Below, in pieces: positions 17,307-24,037 of a stretch of 51,242 nt of DNA. The position numbers were made by a program, and so were the translations under genes. Below the pieces are notes generated by a model. It was given only the letters and a program-made list of their open reading frames with translations. It was not told the DNA's origin and did not search any database. Location: positions 1 through 51,242 of the forward strand of contig JAAXZI010000149.1 of assembly GCA_012719955.1 (NCBI GenBank). The letters are read 5' to 3'. The stretch's first letter is position 1. The number at the start of each line of letters is the position of its first letter. This DNA comes from Phycisphaerae bacterium (lineage in GTDB: Bacteria > Planctomycetota > Phycisphaerae > UBA1845 > PWPN01).

Positions 17307-17338
17307 ACCATGCCCACGCGACGCCGCGTGGGCATGGT
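17307..17338 (-). promoter_or_regulatory. 14-bp perfect hairpin upstream of the aminotransferase
   Basis: Arms 17307-17320 and 17325-17338 are perfectly complementary over 14 bases with a four-base loop. On the minus strand the hairpin lies after the small basic protein gene and 37 bases before the aminotransferase ATG. It could terminate the first gene or act as an attenuator in the leader of the second; no T-run follows. Confidence 0.55.
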
Positions 17339-17520
17339 CAGCATTACGCGAAAGACTTCATTTTTCGGGCACAGCCAACAGGGCCGAGGCCCGTTTGAAG
17401 TTCGTCCCGCCGGGCGTGCGTCACAGCTTCTGAGCAGTATCAGGCGATACCGGCCGTTGCCGAAAGGGCCCGAACCGCCCACCGCTGGCGCGTTCATCGC
17501 CGGCTTATGGGACGGAACTC

Positions 17521-17751
17521 TTACTTCTTGGCTTCCTTGCCGGCCGCGGCGGCCTGTTCGGCCTCTTCCTTCTTCTTGACCTTCTTGCCCACCTTGGCGG
17601 TCCGGTTGCTCACTTTGGGCAGACCGAAAACGCTCTTCTCGGGGTTCCAGCGGTCCTCGTCAGCGAGTTTCTTGAGTCGCTCCGCGCGGGTCAACACATT
17701 CCGGTGACGGCTCAACGCGCCGCCAGTCTTCAACGAACGATCCATCGACAT
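17521..17751 (-). CDS. PVC-type small basic protein
   Basis: A 76-residue, very basic protein. MSMDRSLKTGGAL, RHRNVLTRAERLKKL and the later GLPKV match the small basic protein family shared by Chlamydiae, Verrucomicrobia and Planctomycetes, which I recall being suggested to associate with the ribosome. The tail is a run of Lys, Glu and Ala. Size and composition are typical. A good AGGAGAT precedes the ATG. It follows the SPOR-like gene by 38 bases, probably in one transcript. The gene is a useful lineage marker; its function remains unknown. Confidence 0.88.
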   Translation of the reverse strand: MSMDRSLKTGGALSRHRNVLTRAERLKKLADEDRWNPEKSVFGLPKVSNRTAKVGKKVKKKEEAEQAAAAGKEAKK

Positions 17752-17789
17752 CGCAAATGATCTCCTGAGTTTGCGTCAGTCTTTCCGGT

Positions 17790-18842
17790 TTATCTCTTGA
17801 TGTATTTCCGGCCGTAAGGCTCGCGCATCATGTAGTTGGCCTTACTTCCGAACTCCGCCTTGTACTGTTTGCCCAGCCCTTTGACGAACTGGCAGAACTC
17901 GTCGAACTTGGCTTTCTCCGTGCTGTTGTTGTAGTCGAAGCCTTGCGTGCTGACGAGTTGGAATCTCTCGCCGCTGGGCTCAATGGTGGTGGAAACACCG
18001 TATTTCTCTTGCAGCCATCGCTGGATCTGCTCGGCCTCGGCCCTGTGGCTCCGGTCAAATGTTTCCAAAATCACGTAAGTAAGCCCGGAAACTCGCTGTC
18101 CGGGTGTGGTCGGAGCGGGCGGGGGCACCTGAACGCTGCGATTGGCTGCCGCGACCGTTGGAGCGGGAGGGGGAGCGGGCTTGGCCGGTGGCGAGGCCTT
18201 GGCGGGGGGCTTGGCGGTATCCGCACTTAGCACCGCGCTGGAGCCGGTTCCTGACCGCAGGCTGCGCCGCTCTCCCGGCGTCGGTACGTCCAGGACCGCC
18301 GGCGTGGCCGGACTGTTGCGAACGGTGTCCAGCTCATCAGTGTTTTTCACCACCGCGGTTGCGGGCGCGGCTGGTCGGCCAATCCCCCGACCCATCTGGT
18401 AGGCCAGGAACAACCCGATCAACAGCGCGCCGCCAACAATGGCCGCATTCGTCGCATTCAGTGAGAGTTCGAATCTTCCTTCGCGCACCCGGGCGATGGG
18501 CGGACGCTCCTCGTCTATGTCTGCATCAATCCTCGTGCCGGTCGTGGGAGGGCTCGCCGGCACAGGTGCCTGGAGGGCCGCGGGGGGGGCCGCCGGAGCC
18601 GAAAGCTCAGGTTGAGGGGCGGCCACGGAGGGGGATGGCACTGCCTCACTTGCAGGTGAAGCGCTCGAATCGACGGCCGGCTGGGGGGGAGGAGTAGATG
18701 GTTGTGCGGATTGCTGAGCTTCGCCGGGGGAGGTTGGTGCGGTCTTATTGCGCCACCACTTAGGCAGAGGAAGCTTGCCGGACGGCTTCTCGTCCTTAGT
18801 GATAACCTCAAAAAGCGCAGGAGCATATTTGGATTTGGCCAC
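17790..18842 (-). CDS. Single-pass membrane protein with SPOR-like domain
   Basis: A 350-residue protein. The N-terminus MAKSKYAPALFEVI is followed by a Pro/Ala/Ser-rich cytoplasmic linker, a basic patch, one membrane helix (about residues 132-152, AAIVGGALLIGLFLAYQMG), a second long Pro/Ala-rich linker, and a C-terminal domain of about 90 residues (GLTYVILETFDRS, AEQIQRWLQEKYGVST, FQLVSTQGFDY) that has the two-repeat look of SPOR peptidoglycan-binding domains. Type II topology would put the C-terminal domain in the periplasm. I infer a role at the envelope or division site, but the SPOR assignment is by pattern only. The KxxxPALFEV N-terminus may be a lineage-specific motif. Confidence 0.7.
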   Translation of the reverse strand: MAKSKYAPALFEVITKDEKPSGKLPLPKWWRNKTAPTSPGEAQQSAQPSTPPPQPAVDSSASPASEAVPSPSVAAPQPELSAPAAPPAALQAPVPASPPTTGTRIDADIDEERPPIARVREGRFELSLNATNAAIVGGALLIGLFLAYQMGRGIGRPAAPATAVVKNTDELDTVRNSPATPAVLDVPTPGERRSLRSGTGSSAVLSADTAKPPAKASPPAKPAPPPAPTVAAANRSVQVPPPAPTTPGQRVSGLTYVILETFDRSHRAEAEQIQRWLQEKYGVSTTIEPSGERFQLVSTQGFDYNNSTEKAKFDEFCQFVKGLGKQYKAEFGSKANYMMREPYGRKYIKR

Positions 18843-19090
18843 CTGCGATTCCTCCCATTCAGAAGCCCAGGGGGTGCAGCTCCGCTGACCCCGGTAACCA
18901 ATGGAACCTGTATAGGATAGCGGGTTTTACCTGAGGTTCAAGCGAGCAGATGAGCGGCGATTCACACCCTGCCCGCAGGGGGGCCGCCCTTGCTGCTGTT
19001 GAGCTTGCCGCGGATAATCCACCATCCGCATCGGGCGGGGGCGTGCGAGCGTGGAAATGTCTGGAGTGGTGCCTTTGGCGGGCCGGGTAT
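18843..19090. other. Divergent promoter region
   Basis: These 248 bases separate the SPOR-like gene from the divergent lipoprotein gene. No clear promoter pair or ribosome-binding site for the plus-strand gene is visible. Confidence 0.4.
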
Positions 19091-20104
19091 ATGCATAAGT
19101 CTTTTAAAATATTGCTTTTATGTGGGATAGCCCTGGCCGCGTGCACAGGCTGTCCGGTGGTCAATAACCGGCCGGCGCCCGGCAAGGTGCATTTGCTGCG
19201 CGAGCCGGTGGAGGGGCGGAAATACTATCTGTACGTGCCGACTGCTTACCACGAGCGGCACCGTTGGCCCCTGGTAGTGACCTGTCACGGCACTCGCCCG
19301 TTCGACTCCGCCCTGGCCCAGATAGACGAATGGAAGGGCGTCGCCGAGCAGCGCGGCTTCCTGGTGGCCGCGCCGGAACTGACGGCCTCATCGGCCTTTA
19401 CGCCACCGGTCGAAGAGCAGATCCAGCGGCAGATGGACGATGAACGGGCCATCCTGTCGCTCGTAGGCCATGTTCGGGCCGGGCGGTCGATTGACGATAC
19501 GCGGGTTTTTCTAACCGGATGGTCGGCGGGTAGTTATGTGGTTTTGTTCGTCGGCCTCCGGCACCCGGAAGTGTTCCGGGCCCTGTCCGTCCGGCAGGGC
19601 AATTTCAGGGAAGAGTATTTGCAGCCCGTGGTACCGTTCCTGGATCCCCATCAGGCCATCCAGGTGACCTATGGCGAATTTGACCTGTTGCGCAAGGACG
19701 CCCTGGCCTGCATCGACTGGCTGCGGGCCCATAACATGGATCCGACCCCCTTGGAGACCTTTGCCCAGCATCGACGCGATCCGAATCCGGTGTTCGCCTT
19801 CTTCGCCAACGTGGTGCGAAATGAGCCCTGGGTCCGGCTGGAAGTGAAGGAGGACCCGGCCGACGAAATGCGCGTGACCCTTGCGGTGCGGGCGTCGTTT
19901 GTGCCTCAGGCCTGTTTCTGGGACTTTGGTGATGGTCATCAATCCCGGGAGGTCGCCCCGACGCATCGCTACGAGCAGCCGGGAACCTACACGGTCCGGG
20001 TGGTGCTGGGCGAGCCGGGCAGCGGCCGGGTGGTCCGGAGCATCAAGCTCCAACTGCCGCGAGTACGGCTGGGAGCGACGCCGCCGACGACACGTCCGGA
20101 TTGA
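19091..20104 (+). CDS. Lipoprotein esterase/hydrolase with PKD domain
   Basis: A 337-residue predicted lipoprotein. The signal sequence ends in the lipobox LAAC (Cys18), so it would be anchored to a membrane and face the periplasm. Residues about 40-250 look like the alpha/beta hydrolase fold of feruloyl esterase/PHB depolymerase (LpqC-type) enzymes: RKYYLYVPTAYHERHRWPLV, the oxyanion-region CHGTRP, and the nucleophile elbow GWSAGS. Candidate acid and His residues are in GEFDLL and AQHRRD. A PKD-type domain follows (CFWDFGDGHQSREV, THRYEQPGTYTVRVVL). ATG 19091 is chosen because the lipoprotein signal starts there; no Shine-Dalgarno sequence is seen. The substrate is unknown. Confidence 0.75.
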   Translation: MHKSFKILLLCGIALAACTGCPVVNNRPAPGKVHLLREPVEGRKYYLYVPTAYHERHRWPLVVTCHGTRPFDSALAQIDEWKGVAEQRGFLVAAPELTASSAFTPPVEEQIQRQMDDERAILSLVGHVRAGRSIDDTRVFLTGWSAGSYVVLFVGLRHPEVFRALSVRQGNFREEYLQPVVPFLDPHQAIQVTYGEFDLLRKDALACIDWLRAHNMDPTPLETFAQHRRDPNPVFAFFANVVRNEPWVRLEVKEDPADEMRVTLAVRASFVPQACFWDFGDGHQSREVAPTHRYEQPGTYTVRVVLGEPGSGRVVRSIKLQLPRVRLGATPPTTRPD

Positions 20105-20162
20105 GCCGCAAACTTGCATCCTGAACGGTCTTGCGCTGTGCTCCCCTGCCGTCCATATCTTA

Positions 20163-20186
20163 GATTCCTTTTGTGCGAAAGGAATC
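20163..20186 (+). promoter_or_regulatory. Perfect hairpin with the GTG start codon in its loop
   Basis: GATTCCTTT (20163-20171) and AAAGGAATC (20178-20186) pair perfectly, and a T-G pair inside leaves the loop GTGC. The proposed GTG start of the diguanylate cyclase occupies 20173-20175 within that loop. Confidence 0.6.
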
Positions 20187-21684
20187 CGAGCTTACAGTCC
20201 GAAAAGGCGCGCATCTGACCGTTCGGCAGACGCTGGGGTTGGCCCTCGCGCTAACGGCCGCATCCACCGTGCTGGGGGCGGCGGGGGTGTTTGGATATCA
20301 ACTACACCAGGCCGGCCGGCAAGGGGAATCATTACGCCTGAAGGCCATGGCGGAAGTCTATGCGGCCCAGGTGGCCCAACTTATCGGCGCCCCCGCCAGT
20401 CTGCACGAGGACGAGCCGCCGCCTTCACCGGTTTCACAGCTCTGCGAACCGTCGCGCGAGAACGGCGGGTACGGCGCCCTTCAGGCACGGCTCGAAGAGT
20501 GGGCCTGGCATCCGGCCAGCCGGCTGCTGGCCGTGCTCGATTTTGATGGGGATATTGTCGCCCTCAGGGGAGATCGAGCCCTTCTGCAAGAGTGGATCGC
20601 GTCATTCGGGAGTCCGGCCCTGCGGGAATCGGGACCTTCTGACGCCCGCTCCACGTCCACAAGCCCGGCGTCCGCATCCCCGGTCACAATCATCCCGGGC
20701 AACAGCGCGTTGTGCCTGCCCGAAGTGGCGATGGTCGCCGTGCCGATCACGCCGTCCGGTGCAGTCCGTCCCCTGGGCACGCTGGTGTACGCCGCGCGAA
20801 CCTCCACTCCGTATGGGCCCGGGGCCGGTAGAAGCGTCTGGAAGTATATGGCGGCAGTGCTGGCCATATCCCTCGCGGGCATTCTGATGGGTCTGTGCCT
20901 CCTGTGGCATGGCCTGCTGGAACCGCTGAACGCGCTGCTGCGGATCGGACGGACCGAGGAGCGGCCCGCGCCGTCCGGCCCAGGGAACGATGAAATCGAG
21001 GCCCTGGCCAGCCTGTTGCGGGACATGAACTGCGGCCTGGACGAATGGCGCGAGCGGGTGGCCGAGCTGGAGGCGTCGGTGGATCAGCGGGTGCGGGATG
21101 AAACCCTCAAGGTGACGCGCCAACTTCGACAGATCGAACACAAGGCTTGGATAGACCCGCTGTCCCGTTTGAGCAATCGCCGCCTGATGGACGAGAAATA
21201 CGCTGCGCTGTTCAACAGGTGCCGTGACGCCGGCGAGGAGCTGGCCGTGGTCATGCTGGACGTCGATCACTTCAAGACGCTCAACGACACCCTGGGGCAC
21301 AAGGCCGGCGACGAGTTGATCGGTTTTATCGGCGAATTGCTGCGCCAGTGTATCCGCGGCGAGGATTGGGCCATCCGTTATGGCGGCGACGAGTTCCTGC
21401 TCATTCTGCCGGGATCGAATTCCACCCAGGCGGGCATGGTTGCCGAGCGGATCATCCGGTTGTTCGGCCAGCGGGCCCGGTTGCTCGCGGTGGAGCCCAG
21501 GCCGAGCATGAGCGCGGGTGTGGCCTCGTTGAGAGATCATCGTCCGGCAACTTCCGCATCGTTGATTCAGATGGCCGACCAGGCGCTTTACAGGGCCAAG
21601 AGCCTGGGCAAGTCGCAGGTGAGCGTGTACCGGCCGGGCGCGGCACGGTCCGCGGAGCTGCGGCGATCGTACGAGAACACCTGA
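20173..21684 (+). CDS. Membrane-bound diguanylate cyclase (GGDEF)
   Basis: A 503-residue enzyme that makes c-di-GMP from two GTP. A first membrane helix (about 20-44) and a second (about 226-250) bracket a variable periplasmic sensor region; a HAMP-like linker and coiled coil lead to a complete GGDEF domain. RYGGDEF is intact (GGDEF at 404-408), and RGED at 395-398 is the product-inhibition I-site, exactly five residues before it. DVDHFKTLNDTLGHKAGD carries the metal-binding Asp and GTP contacts. The start is uncertain: GTG 20173 sits in the loop of a perfect hairpin without a Shine-Dalgarno sequence, and a start slightly downstream is possible. The gene precedes the Tad locus, so control of pilus-based attachment is a reasonable inference. 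Confidence 0.92.
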   Translation: MRKESELTVRKGAHLTVRQTLGLALALTAASTVLGAAGVFGYQLHQAGRQGESLRLKAMAEVYAAQVAQLIGAPASLHEDEPPPSPVSQLCEPSRENGGYGALQARLEEWAWHPASRLLAVLDFDGDIVALRGDRALLQEWIASFGSPALRESGPSDARSTSTSPASASPVTIIPGNSALCLPEVAMVAVPITPSGAVRPLGTLVYAARTSTPYGPGAGRSVWKYMAAVLAISLAGILMGLCLLWHGLLEPLNALLRIGRTEERPAPSGPGNDEIEALASLLRDMNCGLDEWRERVAELEASVDQRVRDETLKVTRQLRQIEHKAWIDPLSRLSNRRLMDEKYAALFNRCRDAGEELAVVMLDVDHFKTLNDTLGHKAGDELIGFIGELLRQCIRGEDWAIRYGGDEFLLILPGSNSTQAGMVAERIIRLFGQRARLLAVEPRPSMSAGVASLRDHRPATSASLIQMADQALYRAKSLGKSQVSVYRPGAARSAELRRSYENT

Positions 21685-21773
21685 TAACCCAAACCCCTGA
21701 TAACCCATTTGATCTGCAGTGAGGGTGGGACGGATCTCCGGCCGGAGGTTGGGGACCGGGCATTTCTTGGACA

Positions 21774-21920
21774 GAACGGCCGAGTACGGAGCCCGAGCGC
21801 CACACAACAAGAGCGATACAGCGGAGAACGGCCGGTACGGAGCCCGGCCGCTACACGGTGACGGAAACGGCCGGGACGGAGCGCGGGCGCTACGGCTTTT
21901 TCTGCGGAACGGCCGGCATA
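21774..21920. repeat. Repeat family B, array of four units
   Basis: Units begin near 21774, 21827, 21865 and 21907. The best reads AACGGCCGGTACGGAGCCCG then GCCGCTACAC. Spacers are short and unequal; the last unit is truncated. Confidence 0.8.
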
Positions 21921-21983
21921 ACCTTTCCCGACAGTGATCTTTCGGGGTTCTCTTTTCAATGCGTCAATGCGAATCGCACACGA

Positions 21984-22012
21984 GCACGGCTCAAGAGCCG
22001 TGGCACACAGGC
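21984..22012 (+). repeat. Repeat family C, copy 1
   Basis: A 29-base element: a palindrome (CACGGCTC AA GAGCCGTG) plus the tail GCACACAGGC. An identical copy in inverted orientation lies at 44605-44633. Shorter echoes (GGGTACACAAGCTGG, GGGCACACAGGTGG) follow here. Confidence 0.8.
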
Positions 22013-22349
22013 TGGGTACACAAGCTGGGGCACACAGGTGGGGCACGCCGGCTGGGGAGTGTTAAAACTGGTAATTGCTTCTGGAGAGTGGGCCGATAAA
22101 AGCGTTGATTTCAGGGCTGGAAGCCGGAGGGGAAAGGGGAAGTGGGAGAGCGGGCGAAATTTTCCGGGAATCATTTGCCTGCCGGTTGATCGTTTCTTAT
22201 GTTTGAGGTGCCTTTCGACGATTCAAACAGCGTGAACGCGGAAGGCGAAGGGAATGGTAACTCGCCGTTGCGGCGAAACTTGAACCAGCCGCAACCAGGG
22301 CCCGCCGGGGTAGATGAACAAAAGCGGGCTCTTAAGCAGGACAAACGGA

Positions 22350-22420
22350 AAACGGCCGGTACAGAGCCCGGCTGCTACGCAGTGGCGAAAACGGCTATTA
22401 CGGAGCCGGGCCGCCACGTG
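22350..22420. repeat. Repeat family B, two units
   Basis: Two units, AACGGCCGGTACAGAGCCCG then GCTGCTAC, and a diverged second one starting at 22389, lie about 150 bases before the pilin gene. Confidence 0.75.
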
Positions 22421-22568
22421 AATCAGAAATGAATCTCGGCAGGGGATCCGCCGAGTTTGGGCATCGGGGTGAGTACTCCGGCCCATGGGGAACGCTATGT
22501 CGGTTCAGGGAGAAACACCGGCTGGCACTATTAGCCCGTCGGGGAAACGGGCGAGGAAAGGAGAAACC

Positions 22569-22763
22569 ATGAAGGCACTGGTGAACCGAGTTCGGAATTT
22601 CGTGGTCAGCGAGGATGGCCCGACCGCGACCGAGTATGCCGTTATGCTGGCCCTGATCATCATTGTGGCCATGGCCGGCATCACCCTGCTGGGCAACAAA
22701 GTCAACCAGATCTTCACCGACGTCGAGGGCGCCCTGCCGGATGGCACGGCGGCCAGCTCGTAA
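22569..22763 (+). CDS. flp: Flp/Tad pilin
   Basis: A 64-residue class IVb prepilin. The basic leader (residues 1-17) ends in SEDG; cleavage after Gly17 would expose PTATEYAVMLALI, with the conserved Glu at +5 and Tyr at +6 of mature Flp pilins. A 20-residue hydrophobic helix follows and the tail is short and acidic. The prepilin peptidase encoded next would process it, and the Tad machinery would assemble it into fibres for surface attachment. The start at 22569 has AAAGGAGA. A strong hairpin follows the gene, which would favour a high pilin-to-machinery ratio. Confidence 0.95.
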   Translation: MKALVNRVRNFVVSEDGPTATEYAVMLALIIIVAMAGITLLGNKVNQIFTDVEGALPDGTAASS

Positions 22764-22801
22764 GCACGAGGGGCGACGCGGTGGTCGCGTAGTCCTGACG
22801 C

Positions 22802-22846
22802 GATTGTCTGTGGGGCGCCCGTTCGGGAGAGCGGGCCCCCACAATC
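22802..22846 (+). terminator. Hairpin after the pilin gene
   Basis: TGTGGGGCGCCCG and CGGGCCCCCACA pair with one offset around a 10-base loop, with an alternative outer pairing of GATTGT and ACAATC. There is no T-run, so it may be a partial terminator or a 3'-end stabiliser of pilin mRNA. Confidence 0.5.
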
Positions 22847-22886
22847 TGTAAATGAGCGACCAGCAATGGGGCATGAGGGGGCGCGA

Positions 22887-22990
22887 AATGACGAATGACG
22901 AAATCCGAATGACGAATGACGATGACGGCTCGGCCGTGCGGTTCGGTTCGTCATTCTCTCGTTATTCGAGCTTCGTCATTCGTCATTCGT
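22887..22990. repeat. Inverted array of TGACGAA words (family D)
   Basis: The left part is built of tandem GAATGACGAATGACGA words; the right part carries the complementary TCGTCATTCGTCATTCGT. About 35 unrelated bases lie between. The element fills most of the gap between flp and the prepilin peptidase gene. Confidence 0.75.
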
Positions 22991-23025
22991 AACCTCCAGG
23001 TTGAGGGGACAAAGGGAGACAGCGA

Positions 23026-23574
23026 ATGCAGTCAGCTTTCTGGACAGTGACATGTGCCGTAATGGTCCCCGGCATCCTGTGGGCGTCGTGGATCGATTAC
23101 AAGGAGCGGCGGGTGCCGAACTGGCTCAACGCCGCGATCGCGTTGGCGGGCTTTGCCGCACAGGCGTATTTCAACGGGCTTTCCGGAGTGGGGATGGGGG
23201 CGTTGGGGCTGGCCGTGGGCTTTGCGGTGTTGATTGTTCCCTGGCTCATGCACGGCATGGGCGCGGGCGACGTGAAGCTCATGATGGCCATCGGTGTGTG
23301 GCTGGGACCGTGGTTGACGTTTCTGTCGTTCTGCGTGGGGGCCGTGGTCGGCGGCGTCATCGCCGTGGTGATGATCCTGTCCACGGGGCGGCTCTGGCAG
23401 GCGTACGGCAACCTGGCGACCATCGTGGACAAATGCTCCAGCACGTCCACCCTCTTCAGCGAGTACGGCTCGGCCAAGAGCTTCGGGTCGACCTCGCAGT
23501 TGCTGCCTTACGGGGTGCCGCTCACCATCGGCACGCTGATGATATTCTTCGGCGGGCCGCTGGGCCTGCTCTAG
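23026..23574 (+). CDS. cpaA: Prepilin peptidase, A24 family (TadV/CpaA)
   Basis: A 182-residue inner-membrane aspartic peptidase that cleaves the pilin leader. The two catalytic aspartates are visible: the first in ASWIDYKERRVPNWLN and the second in the GxGD motif GMGAGDVKLM. It lacks the N-methylase domain of larger PilD enzymes, as is normal for Tad systems. Several membrane segments and a hydrophilic loop near residue 130-150 follow. GGGAGACAGCGA precedes the ATG. TadE follows after ten bases. Confidence 0.92.
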   Translation: MQSAFWTVTCAVMVPGILWASWIDYKERRVPNWLNAAIALAGFAAQAYFNGLSGVGMGALGLAVGFAVLIVPWLMHGMGAGDVKLMMAIGVWLGPWLTFLSFCVGAVVGGVIAVVMILSTGRLWQAYGNLATIVDKCSSTSTLFSEYGSAKSFGSTSQLLPYGVPLTIGTLMIFFGGPLGLL

Positions 23575-23584
23575 GAGGGTTGTG

Positions 23585-24025
23585 ATGACAAGGCATGGGG
23601 TTCTGCATCAAGGGCGGGGCCGGGCCCGTCGACGCACCGTTCGTCGCGGTGCGGCCGTCGTGGAAATGGCCGTGGTCACGCCTCTCTTGTTGCTGATCAT
23701 GCTGGGGGTTATCGAGTTCGGCTGGGTCTTCATGACCACCGAGACGCTCACGAACGCCACCCGTGAGGCCGCACGGGTGGGCGTGCTGCAGGGGAGCACG
23801 CACGAGGACATCCGCAACCGCTTCAACGCGGCCATTGCTCCGACGGGTCTTTCGGTCTCCCCGTCGGAACTCATCATCACGGATGCGACGCCGGAAAACC
23901 CGGTCGTAACCGTTCGCGTGGCCATTCCTTATTCCAGGATCTCTCTGGCCGGGAACTGGCTGGGCCTCAATATCGACAGAACCATCGGTTCGTCCTGTAC
24001 CATGCGCAAGGAAGGGCAGTTGTAA
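23585..24025 (+). CDS. tadE: TadE-like pseudopilin
   Basis: A 146-residue minor pilin-like protein. The basic leader RRRTVRRGAAVVEMAVVTP is followed by the hydrophobic segment LLLLIMLGVIEFGWVF, with the conserved Glu five residues after the Gly, and then TTETLTNATREAARVGVL, the signature of TadE/TadG proteins. It may be processed by the prepilin peptidase and prime or regulate the Flp fibre. ATG 23585 is preferred to GTG 23582 because the AGGAGGG is too close to the latter. No second TadE/TadF or TadG-like gene is present in the cluster. Confidence 0.9.
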   Translation: MTRHGVLHQGRGRARRRTVRRGAAVVEMAVVTPLLLLIMLGVIEFGWVFMTTETLTNATREAARVGVLQGSTHEDIRNRFNAAIAPTGLSVSPSELIITDATPENPVVTVRVAIPYSRISLAGNWLGLNIDRTIGSSCTMRKEGQL

Positions 24026-24037
24026 AAGGGGTTGTCC

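Larger units (their letters stand above)
21685..22568. other. Repeat-rich region upstream of the Tad operon
   Basis: About 880 bases without a supported gene. They hold repeat family B arrays (21774-21920 and 22350-22420), one copy of repeat family C (21984-22012) with decayed echoes after it, and the pilin ribosome-binding site AAAGGAGA. No clear promoter could be fixed. Confidence 0.6.

Noticed and set aside
18464..18480. A TTCGAATC stretch resembling a tRNA T-arm
   Set aside because: It lies inside the SPOR-like coding sequence and no cloverleaf can be folded around it.
21774..21920. Repeat family B arrays as a CRISPR
   Set aside because: Units are imperfect, spacers are short and unequal, arrays are dispersed in both orientations, and no cas genes are present.
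22528..22545. Sigma-54-like TGGCACTATTAGCC before the pilin gene
   Set aside because: The -24-like element is good, but the GC dinucleotide is two bases too close and the -12 element does not match.
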